Source of the DNA: Bacteroidia bacterium
GTDB lineage: Bacteria; Bacteroidota; Bacteroidia; AKYH767-A; OLB10
Assembly: GCA_025450095.1 (NCBI GenBank)
Contig: JANWID010000122.1
Coordinates: 1 to 5,205, forward strand
DNA: 5,205 bases
Direction: 5' to 3'
Shown: positions 1 to 5,205 of the stretch, piece after piece
Layout of the letters: each line of letters opens with the position of its first letter
How positions within the stretch are numbered: position 1 is the stretch's first letter
Made by a program: the position numbers and the translations under genes
The notes under the pieces: model-generated
Told to the model about the DNA's origin: nothing
The model's input: only the letters and a program-made list of their open reading frames with translations
The model's database searches: none

Positions 1-221
1 CATGTATGGATCAGATCAAACAATTGTGTTGCGCTGCCTCGGTATAGAGGAAGTTCTACAGGCGTTTCTGTTTTCGGTTCATTTGATGGAGCCGAAGAGG
101 AAGTTGATTTGCGTGTGCTGTTGCAGGACAAAACACCCTGTACCAGGATAATTCCTGCTATTAAATAAGTGCGGGAAATGGAACTGTTGAATTTGCTGCC
201 TTTTAGATTGTGCCGGATCAT
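1..221 (-). CDS. M1-family aminopeptidase-like lipoprotein, N-terminal fragment (runs off left edge)
   Basis: This frame is open from an ATG at 221-219 to the window edge and gives 73 residues. An in-frame TGA at 254-252 lies upstream with no other ATG between, which fixes the start. The N-terminus is a lipoprotein signal: a basic head with R3, K7, K10 and R17, a hydrophobic stretch at about residues 19-31, and the lipobox VLSC with the lipidated Cys at residue 33. A Ser/Thr/Pro-rich linker (about 34-56) follows, then LPLYRGSATQLFDLIHT. From memory, that wording resembles the start of the mature region of Bacteroidota M1 zinc aminopeptidases, where it leads into the N-terminal beta-domain. 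The HExxH zinc site would lie outside the window, so catalytic competence cannot be judged. The likely role is peptide trimming at the outer or inner membrane. The lipoprotein call is firm. The M1 assignment rests on a short stretch. Confidence 0.72.
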   Translation of the reverse strand, partial: MIRHNLKGSKFNSSISRTYLIAGIILVQGVLSCNSTRKSTSSSAPSNEPKTETPVELPLYRGSATQLFDLIHT

Positions 222-316
222 CTGGAGTATTAAAACGATTCTGAATTCAAATCACAATTGTCACGTTGTAAAGATGCATAAAAAAAGAAATTTGCACCTG
301 ATGCACTCGTAAAATA

Positions 317-330
317 CCCATGAAAATGGG
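317..330 (-). other. Small hairpin just after the J-domain gene, possible weak terminator
   Basis: CCCAT (317-321) and ATGGG (326-330) form a perfect 5-bp stem with a 4-base loop. The hairpin begins 5 bases after the TAA of the J-domain gene. On the minus strand it is followed by TATTTTAC, a broken T-run, so it would be at best a weak terminator or an mRNA 3'-end stabiliser. The rest of the 114-bp gap before the aminopeptidase gene is AT-rich. It has no clear match to the Bacteroidota promoter, so read-through between the two genes is possible. Confidence 0.3.
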
Positions 331-335
331 ACCAA

Positions 336-1328
336 TTACAATAAAATGCGGAAAAAGTGATACAGAAAATCTCCTGTTTTGAAAGGAAAGCCAGTGCTTT
401 CGCCAAGCAAATACCCCCGGTCGTGGTATTCCGAAATCAGCGGATATATAGAAGAAGCTGCAAATTTCGACCTGACTCCTGCCAGACGGTACATGATAGT
501 ACAATTGATACCGCCGATAAGATTGCCGCAGGCCATTCCGGCAAGAAAATTAAAATCGAAATACTGGCTGAGCATGATCAGGCCATATAATGTACACACA
601 GCTTTGAGGCCAGAGCCTATACCATGAAAGAGGTATGCTGAACGGCTCCTGGGAACAAGTATGGTATGATTTTTCTTTTTTTCACTTATCCTGAACGGTT
701 CTTCTCCCGGGAGGAATTCATAATGCATGGTAATTTTGAATGGCTTACCGTTAGCTTCTGTATTTTTTGTGAATTGGCATATGTTAGGCAATACCTGGAG
801 CGTGAATGATTCCGATTCAAGTCGGTTCAATTGGATGTTGATGGATGCTTTACCAATTGTAAGCTCCCCTGCTTTCATTGGACAAATTATATATGTCAAA
901 TGTGTTTCTTTAACAATATTGCCTTCGAGTACAACACTCCTGTGTGCTACAAATGGCGAGCCTGTGGTAAAAAAATCTGATAAGTCGGGTTTGATAAGCG
1001 TGCGCCCGTTTCCCGAATACGTGTACGTCAAATGCACTTCTTCAAAGCATTTAACTTTCTTTTCATTGCAGGAAGCATAAAAATAATGAGTAGGCTCCTT
1101 GACTGAACCTGGGCGATCGAGTGCACCGTGATCATAACGCTTACGAAGTGCAGGATCGGAGAGAATCCGGTATGCTTCCAGAATTTCTTTGAATTGTTCC
1201 TCAGCTGTCGGGTCTCCCGGATTATGATCGGGATGGAATTTCCGGGCCAGTTCACGCCAGCGGTTACGAATGGACGCATTGCCGGCATCGCGGCTGATGC
1301 CAAGAACCTGGTAGTAATCTTTAGCCAC
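336..1328 (-). CDS. J-domain protein with a BatD-like beta-domain and C-terminal membrane segments
   Basis: The protein is 330 residues. Residues 4-66 are a canonical J-domain: DYYQVLGI opening, HPD at 32-34 (the triad that stimulates the DnaK ATPase), then the EAYRILSDP and RKRYD helices. There is no Gly/Phe region, zinc-finger domain or DnaJ C-terminal substrate domain, so this is a type III (class C) J-protein and not the housekeeping DnaJ. Residues 80-181 resemble a BatD-type Ig-like repeat: PDLSDF at 114-119, an S/G-V-V-x-x-G-x-I-V-K strand, then KAGELTIGKASINI and a closing SFTLQVLP. A second beta-rich part (about 182-228) follows. Two hydrophobic segments, about 241-257 and 261-280, look like a membrane hairpin. 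No signal peptide is present, so the J-domain should face the cytoplasm. The start is GTG (1328-1326): an in-frame TAA lies four codons upstream and no ATG fits. I infer that it recruits DnaK to a membrane site. The client is unknown. Confidence 0.88.
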   Translation of the reverse strand: MAKDYYQVLGISRDAGNASIRNRWRELARKFHPDHNPGDPTAEEQFKEILEAYRILSDPALRKRYDHGALDRPGSVKEPTHYFYASCNEKKVKCFEEVHLTYTYSGNGRTLIKPDLSDFFTTGSPFVAHRSVVLEGNIVKETHLTYIICPMKAGELTIGKASINIQLNRLESESFTLQVLPNICQFTKNTEANGKPFKITMHYEFLPGEEPFRISEKKKNHTILVPRSRSAYLFHGIGSGLKAVCTLYGLIMLSQYFDFNFLAGMACGNLIGGINCTIMYRLAGVRSKFAASSIYPLISEYHDRGYLLGESTGFPFKTGDFLYHFFRILL

Positions 1329-1346
1329 AGAAAGGGGTTAACTGTA

Positions 1347-1379
1347 CAAAATTAATGAATCTCCGCAGTCAGCTACAAC
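1347..1379 (-). promoter_or_regulatory. Bacteroidota-type promoter for the J-domain gene
   Basis: On the minus strand, TAATTTTG (1354-1347) is an exact match to the Bacteroidota -7 consensus TAnnTTTG. GTTG (1379-1376) matches three of four bases of the -33 TTTG element, with 21 bases between the boxes. Transcription would start near 1343-1340, leaving only about 12-15 untranslated bases before the GTG at 1328. This agrees with the lack of any Shine-Dalgarno sequence and with the upstream terminator isolating this gene from the OmpA-family gene. The call rests on consensus matching alone. Confidence 0.55.
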
Positions 1380-1530
1380 GAATCGTTACGGTGACTTATT
1401 TCGTCAAAAGCCCGTAAATGCAATGGTTTGACATGATTAAAAGAATCAAATTGAGCGTGTTAAAATAGTTACTTAAGTTGGTGTTGAATTATGAATCGAC
1501 AATCATCATTTATTATATAAAATACGGCAT

Positions 1531-1567
1531 AAAAAAAACCGGCAGTGAATTTCCTGCCGGTTTTTTT
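1531..1567 (-). terminator. Strong intrinsic terminator after the OmpA-family gene (usable on both strands)
   Basis: CCGGCAG (1539-1545) and CTGCCGG (1554-1560) make a perfect 7-bp GC-rich stem around an 8-base loop. The stem is flanked by eight A on one side and seven T on the other, which can extend it. On the minus strand it starts 14 bases after the TAA of the OmpA-family gene and ends in a run of eight T. The A/T flanks make it symmetrical, so it could also stop plus-strand transcription. It separates the OmpA-family transcript from the J-domain gene promoter. Confidence 0.92.
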
Positions 1568-1581
1568 ATGGTTATTCAGGA

Positions 1582-2841
1582 TTATTGAACTGCCTTAATG
1601 ACCACCCTCCTGCTTTTCATCCGTCCTTCATCAGTAGCATTATCACCTATCGGGTACTGTTCGCCATAACCTTTAGCAGTCATACGTTCAGCTTTGGCGC
1701 CTCTTGAAATGAAATATTGCATGATGTTATTCGCCCGTTTTTCAGAAAGTGCATTGTTGAATTCAGGTTGTCCTGATGTTGAAGTGTGTCCTTCGATTAC
1801 AACATTGACATCAGGATTGTTCAACAGGAATTGCACGGCAACTTCAAGGTTGGCCTTATCAGTTGAATCAAGTGATTCTTCTTCGCGCGCATAATAGATA
1901 ACTATTTGAGGACAACCAAGGTTTTCTGCAAGGCCCGCGGTTTTGGGACACTTGTCTTTATCGTCGCTCACTCCATCGCCATCGGTATCAGGACATCCGT
2001 TTGCACTGGCGAGTCCTGCCATTTGAGGACAAAGATCCTTCTCATCATCTACTCCGTCACCATCGGTGTCGGGTATAGGACAACCATTATATTTTGCGAT
2101 TCCGGCCTTATCAGGACATTTGTCGTTAGAGTCCATCACACCATCATGGTCTTTATCTGTATCGACTGGTGCCACTGGGAAATCAGACATAGTTTCAGCC
2201 ACACTGCCACGGATGCCGATGGTAATTCCAACCTGGAATCCTGTGTTTCTTGTTTCACTTGTAACAACGTGATGTCCCAGGTTAAATCCAGGATTTTTCT
2301 CATTGATATCCGTGAATCCGATCATATAACGACCATAGATACCAATGTTCTTGGTAAACCAGTATTCAAGTCCTATGGTTCCGCCAATATCGGAGTTGGT
2401 GACTTGTTCTCTTATATCGTGGTTTCCATCTTCAGGATTATCCACCTTGGCGCGGTACATAATATCGAGCTGTGGTCCGAGAAAAACACCCAGGTTTTTA
2501 ATAGCCATGAATTTGAAGAGCAGAACCCCGGAAAAGTAATGCAGATCCAGCGTGGATTCATTTCCATCACCATGACTTTCCGTGAGTGTTGAACCCATTT
2601 GAGAATACAGAATTTCAGGCTGTAACGATATCTTATCGGTAATACCGATATTAGCAAAGAGCCCTCCGGCAAAACCCGTTTTGAACGTTACATCAAAATC
2701 ATCATCAAGTGCCGGGTCGAAAGTATTGGTGGATAAATTCACACCTGCTTTAATTCCCAGGTAGGAATTATCATCCGGAGTTTGGGCATTGGCCAGAGTC
2801 AAACCCATGAAGCATAAAAGTGAAATGAATAGTTTTTTCAT
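1582..2841 (-). CDS. OmpA-family outer membrane protein: beta-barrel, TSP3 repeats, OmpA C-terminal domain
   Basis: The protein is 419 residues from the ATG at 2841-2839. A TTG four codons upstream is a poor alternative because the signal peptide begins cleanly at MKKLF. Residues 1-19 are a Sec signal with cleavage after ANA. Residues 27-212 read as a PorT-like outer-membrane beta-barrel: alternating strands such as YLGIKAGVNL and SLQPEILYSQMG, ending in GFQVGITIGIRG. Residues 227-310 hold three thrombospondin type 3 repeats, each with a DxDxDG-type calcium-binding core (227-244, 258-273, 285-300) and a CP motif. Residues 312-419 are an OmpA C-terminal domain with EGHTSTSG (350-357), LSEKRA and a final RRVVI. 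Such proteins normally tether the outer membrane to peptidoglycan. The Arg that binds the diaminopimelate carboxylate is present (R369), but the paired Asp of the usual GHTD is Ser354. The gene appears monocistronic, with its own terminator. Confidence 0.95.
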   Translation of the reverse strand: MKKLFISLLCFMGLTLANAQTPDDNSYLGIKAGVNLSTNTFDPALDDDFDVTFKTGFAGGLFANIGITDKISLQPEILYSQMGSTLTESHGDGNESTLDLHYFSGVLLFKFMAIKNLGVFLGPQLDIMYRAKVDNPEDGNHDIREQVTNSDIGGTIGLEYWFTKNIGIYGRYMIGFTDINEKNPGFNLGHHVVTSETRNTGFQVGITIGIRGSVAETMSDFPVAPVDTDKDHDGVMDSNDKCPDKAGIAKYNGCPIPDTDGDGVDDEKDLCPQMAGLASANGCPDTDGDGVSDDKDKCPKTAGLAENLGCPQIVIYYAREEESLDSTDKANLEVAVQFLLNNPDVNVVIEGHTSTSGQPEFNNALSEKRANNIMQYFISRGAKAERMTAKGYGEQYPIGDNATDEGRMKSRRVVIKAVQ

Positions 2842-2997
2842 AATAAGGTTCAATTAAGTTGTTTGAGTATCAAATGATATTTGTCAGAATGAACAGAACC
2901 GATAGGATGAAAAAAGTTGAACCCGGTAAATTGAAAAATTCCGGAATCATGCAGATGATGATCCTGACATGAAAGTTTGTGAAGGAAATAATGGTAC

Positions 2998-3026
2998 AAC
3001 TTCACAAGAAGTATTTATGTGAAGTT
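2998..3026. repeat. 9-bp perfect inverted repeat (AACTTCACA / TGTGAAGTT)
   Basis: AACTTCACA (2998-3006) pairs exactly with TGTGAAGTT (3018-3026) around an 11-base spacer. It lies about 157 bases upstream of the OmpA-family start codon and 91 bases after the SGNH-like stop codon. Neither strand has a T-run following the stem, so it does not look like an intrinsic terminator. A dimeric regulator's operator or an mRNA hairpin are both possible. Confidence 0.55.
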
Positions 3027-3041
3027 ATTAAAAACAGGTCA

Positions 3042-3056
3042 AGAAATTAAATTTCT
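3042..3056. repeat. 7-bp palindrome AGAAATT-A-AATTTCT
   Basis: AGAAATT (3042-3048) and AATTTCT (3050-3056) are perfect inverted copies around a single base. Such a compact, AT-only palindrome cannot fold as a stable hairpin but is a typical shape for a dimeric regulator's binding site. Chance occurrence in AT-rich DNA is a real alternative. Confidence 0.35.
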
Positions 3057-3117
3057 GGACATATTAACGTTCATTTCTTGTAATGCGCTAATTATCAAAT
3101 AAATATCTTAGGAAAAA

Positions 3118-4104
3118 TTACCGGTGTCCCTGAACGCTTTGGATTGATCGGGATTTTTCACGGAGCAACAATTGATCTATATGCCCGGAGTATTTTAGCG
3201 CACCTTCCGGACCCAGGTGATCGTCATTTTTGAAATCGGTAACCTGATACAAACTATCCGATTCTGAATTATCAATCACTATTGTGGGATAAAGTTCCTT
3301 TAACCGTAGCAAAAACAATTCTCTTCTTTCTTTCTTAGCTGGAATCATAGAATGCAGGTAGGTATCAAAAACAGGAGGAATAACTACAATAGGTATGATT
3401 CCTTTTTGCTGACACATCTGAATCATATGTTCCATAATTCGACAGTTTTTCAGATAAGCATCCCGGTCTTCGTACTGATGTCGCCTGATGAGTAAATTAT
3501 CAGCAGTTGACCTGATCTTTTGTTCATTGTAACCCATTGCTTCAAACCTGTTTTGATCCTGTTCGAATCGTGAAAGCTCTGTGGCGAATCCGTATTTATT
3601 CAGAGGCGTAGGAGTATGAAAAGGATCCAGGAACCGGATGTACCGTTTGGGACTGGAGAAGAAAATGGAACGATCGGCAAAATTGGTTGCTCGCTGAAAA
3701 TTATTGATGTTGTGAAATCTTAAATAGAGATTATTCCGATCGTATGTTTTTTCGTTGGTGTGTTCCAGTGAATGGTATGAAAGTTCGAAAATGCAGAATT
3801 CCAATTCCGGCATTTCAGGAAGATAACGGCCAAGCAAACAGGAATCAAGCAGGATGTCCTGGCCGGCAATAGCCAGGCTCGCTGCATTAAATGAGTGGAG
3901 CCATTCGGGATTAATGGCCATTTGATTGTGCGAACTTCCAAGGATCAGAACTTCAACAGAGCTTTTGTTCTCCTGGATATATTTTGCCTTTATGTTGAAT
4001 GTAGAAGGGTATGTTGCCAATCGCCATTCAACCCATGTCAACAGTGTTACCGGCAGCAGGCTAAACCAAAATAACTTTCGTAAAAATGTTCCGATCTGTT
4101 TCAT
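3118..4104 (-). CDS. Membrane-anchored SGNH-hydrolase-like partner of the MBOAT acyltransferase
   Basis: The protein is 328 residues from the ATG at 4104-4102. The frame is open 49 codons further upstream, but that extension would lie inside the MBOAT gene. The chosen ATG shares one base with the MBOAT TGA (TGATG), a classic coupling arrangement. Residues 10-28 form a single N-terminal membrane helix, placing the rest outside the cytoplasm. Block I of the SGNH fold is VLILGSSH (52-59), with Ser58 the likely nucleophile. A block-II-like LAIAGQD (77-83) carries a Gly, VVIPPVF (240-246) is a core strand, and the Asp/His end is NDDHLGPEGA (293-302), with Asp294 and His296 spaced D-x-H as in AlgX/AlgJ-type acetyltransferases. 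In known pairs, the MBOAT protein passes acetyl across the membrane and an SGNH-type protein puts it on the polysaccharide. That is the inferred role here. The polymer is unknown and the exact family (DltD-like or AlgJ-like) is uncertain. Confidence 0.85.
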   Translation of the reverse strand: MKQIGTFLRKLFWFSLLPVTLLTWVEWRLATYPSTFNIKAKYIQENKSSVEVLILGSSHNQMAINPEWLHSFNAASLAIAGQDILLDSCLLGRYLPEMPELEFCIFELSYHSLEHTNEKTYDRNNLYLRFHNINNFQRATNFADRSIFFSSPKRYIRFLDPFHTPTPLNKYGFATELSRFEQDQNRFEAMGYNEQKIRSTADNLLIRRHQYEDRDAYLKNCRIMEHMIQMCQQKGIIPIVVIPPVFDTYLHSMIPAKKERRELFLLRLKELYPTIVIDNSESDSLYQVTDFKNDDHLGPEGALKYSGHIDQLLLREKSRSIQSVQGHR

Positions 4105-5205
4105 CAAAACTGGAAATAAATAAAATCCTGTTGTTGTCCACCGGCAATAAGAATAACGAAAAATATAATGTAGTATAACAACCAACGCACCCATGGCGAC
4201 CTGCAATTGGATATTCCGGCGATCGGGAATGTGTGTTTTCTTCCGAACCATTCAACCACTACAAACAAGAGGATCAGTGCGGGTAACCAAAGTCCGGTTT
4301 GAATTTTAACGAACTTCCATGCAAGATGATATTGATTTGCTTCAACAAGTCCTGAGAACATGGAACCAATAAAGCCAAATGCATGTTCGAGATCGGATGA
4401 CCTGAAAAATATCCAGGCAAGTACAGTAAGGAAAAATGTACTTGATATCTGGATGATTTCCCTGGCGGAAGGAAACATACTTTCCTGGGCTGCTATATCG
4501 AGGTGTACACGATTCTTACCTGAAAGCTGAATGGGGAGAAAATAAAGCGCATTCAGTAGTCCCCAGAAGATGAAAGTCCAGTTGGCTCCATGCCAGAATC
4601 CACTGACCAGGAAAATGATTAATGTATTTCTTGCTTTTCGCAGATTTCTACCCTGGCTCCCTCCAAGCGGAATATAGAGGTAATCGCGAAACCAGGTTGA
4701 AAGCGAAATATGCCACCGGCGCCAGAATTCAGCAATATCGCGCGAAAAGTAGGGATATGCGAAGTTGCGCATGAGTTCAAATCCGAACAACCTCGCCGAG
4801 CCAATCGCAATATCTGAGTACCCGGAAAAATCACAGTAGATCTGGAATGTAAAAAACAACGCTCCTAAAAAGAGCACCGGACCCGAATAATCATCTGAAT
4901 TGTTAAAGATGAGGTTTGCATATTGAGCACAGTTATCGGCTATGACAATTTTCTTAAAAAACCCCCAGAGCATTTGTCGCATCCCATCTACAGCCAGGCT
5001 GTAGTTGAATATTCTTTCTTTTTTAAACTGGGGAAGGAGATGAGTGGCACGCTCAATAGGTCCTGCCACAAGCTGGGGGAAGAAACTTACAAAGGCCGCA
5101 AACGCAATAGGATCATGGGTAGGTTCTAAGCGTCGCCGATATACATCAATAGTATAGCTAAGCGACTGAAATGTGTAAAAACTTATCCCAACCGGTAGTA
5201 CTATA
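4104..5205 (-). CDS. MBOAT (AlgI-type) membrane-bound O-acyltransferase, N-terminus beyond right edge
   Basis: 366 residues are visible and the frame stays open to the window edge. A GTG at 5069 is an internal Val, because the residues before it read as the typical AlgI N-terminal half: LPVGISFYTFQSLSY, then IDVYRR and FFPQLVAGPIERA. AlgI-type proteins run to about 470-520 residues, so roughly 100 are missing. Key motifs are FQIYCDFSGYSDIAIG (120-135), RRWHISLSTWF then RDYLYIPLGG (162-182), and SGFWHGANWTF (201-211), whose His205 matches the invariant MBOAT histidine. The C-terminus ends DFIYFQF, as is common in this family. Many hydrophobic segments agree with a polytopic inner-membrane enzyme. 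The family takes acetyl from a cytoplasmic donor and delivers it across the membrane for O-acetylation of alginate, cellulose, teichoic acid or other polymers. The overlapping SGNH-like gene downstream supports that role. The substrate cannot be read from the sequence, and the organism context makes an exopolysaccharide or surface glycan likelier than alginate. Confidence 0.96.
   Translation of the reverse strand, partial: IVLPVGISFYTFQSLSYTIDVYRRRLEPTHDPIAFAAFVSFFPQLVAGPIERATHLLPQFKKERIFNYSLAVDGMRQMLWGFFKKIVIADNCAQYANLIFNNSDDYSGPVLFLGALFFTFQIYCDFSGYSDIAIGSARLFGFELMRNFAYPYFSRDIAEFWRRWHISLSTWFRDYLYIPLGGSQGRNLRKARNTLIIFLVSGFWHGANWTFIFWGLLNALYFLPIQLSGKNRVHLDIAAQESMFPSAREIIQISSTFFLTVLAWIFFRSSDLEHAFGFIGSMFSGLVEANQYHLAWKFVKIQTGLWLPALILLFVVVEWFGRKHTFPIAGISNCRSPWVRWLLYYIIFFVILIAGGQQQDFIYFQF

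Larger units (their letters stand above)
2842..3117. other. Intergenic region upstream of the OmpA-family gene, with inverted repeats
   Basis: This 276-bp AT-rich gap lies between the SGNH-like gene and the OmpA-family gene and should hold the latter's promoter. I found no reading frame with gene-like features. On the minus strand ATATCATTTG (2880-2871) resembles a -7 box but has one base too many between TA and TTTG, and no -33 element sits at the right distance. The gap also carries a small ATCAT-GCAG-ATGAT hairpin (2946-2959) and the two stronger inverted repeats listed separately. There is no T-run terminator immediately after the SGNH-like gene, so read-through toward the OmpA-family gene cannot be excluded. 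Confidence 0.5.

Noticed and set aside
222..300. Promoter for the aminopeptidase gene
   Set aside because: The best candidate, GTGATTTG on the minus strand, misses both leading bases of TAnnTTTG and has no clear -33 partner.
727..1080. 117-residue open frame on the plus strand
   Set aside because: It is antisense to the BatD-like part of the J-domain gene and has no domain signal of its own.
1381..1530. Possible small gene or RNA in the gap between the terminator and the J-domain promoter
   Set aside because: It is AT-rich with no reading frame of note, no stable stem-loop and no riboswitch-like pattern that I could see.
1906..2592. 228-residue open frame on the plus strand
   Set aside because: It lies entirely antisense to the OmpA-family gene, whose signal peptide, TSP3 repeats and OmpA domain leave no doubt about the true frame. 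The antisense translation shows no recognisable domain.
2842..2853. TTG start four codons upstream for the OmpA-family gene
   Set aside because: The ATG at 2841 begins a standard signal peptide, and the upstream codons add nothing to it.
2871..2880. ATATCATTTG as the -7 box of the OmpA-family gene
   Set aside because: The spacing inside the box is one base too long and no -33 TTTG lies 19-21 bases upstream, so it is not called as a promoter.
4105..4251. 49-residue N-terminal extension of the SGNH-like protein
   Set aside because: It lies inside the MBOAT coding sequence. The ATG at 4104 directly precedes a normal membrane anchor and overlaps the MBOAT stop, which is the expected coupled start.
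5067..5069. GTG as start codon of the MBOAT gene
   Set aside because: The frame continues upstream to the window edge with clear AlgI-type sequence, so this is an internal Val and the gene is cut by the window.

Overview
The window looks like a chromosomal stretch from a member of the Bacteroidota, probably class Bacteroidia. Four things point that way: a PorT-like beta-barrel fused through TSP3 calcium-binding repeats to an OmpA C-terminal domain, a promoter matching the Bacteroidota -33/-7 form (TTG, 21 nt, TAATTTTG), start codons without Shine-Dalgarno sequences, and the lipoprotein-type N-terminus of an M1-family aminopeptidase with typical Bacteroidota wording. All five genes lie on the minus strand. 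I saw no tRNA, rRNA, CRISPR array, insertion sequence or phage gene.

In transcription order (right to left): (1) 5205-4104, an AlgI-type MBOAT O-acyltransferase whose first roughly 100 residues lie beyond the right edge. (2) 4104-3118, a membrane-anchored SGNH-hydrolase-like protein whose ATG overlaps the MBOAT stop by one base (TGATG). The two look like a translationally coupled module for O-acetylating an extracytoplasmic polysaccharide. (3) A 276-bp gap with two good inverted repeats. (4) 2841-1582, an outer-membrane OmpA-family protein, closed by a strong terminator at 1567-1531. (5) A gap with a recognisable promoter, then 1328-336, an unusual J-domain protein. (6) A 114-bp gap with a small hairpin, then 221-1, the first 73 residues of a lipoprotein M1 aminopeptidase that runs off the left edge.

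The most unusual item is the 330-residue J-domain protein. A clean N-terminal J-domain with its HPD motif is followed by a BatD-like beta-sandwich segment and two probable C-terminal membrane helices. BatD domains are normally exported, but this protein has no signal peptide, so its layout and topology are puzzling. The remaining genes are conventional, and I do not see a complete, previously undescribed multi-gene system here.
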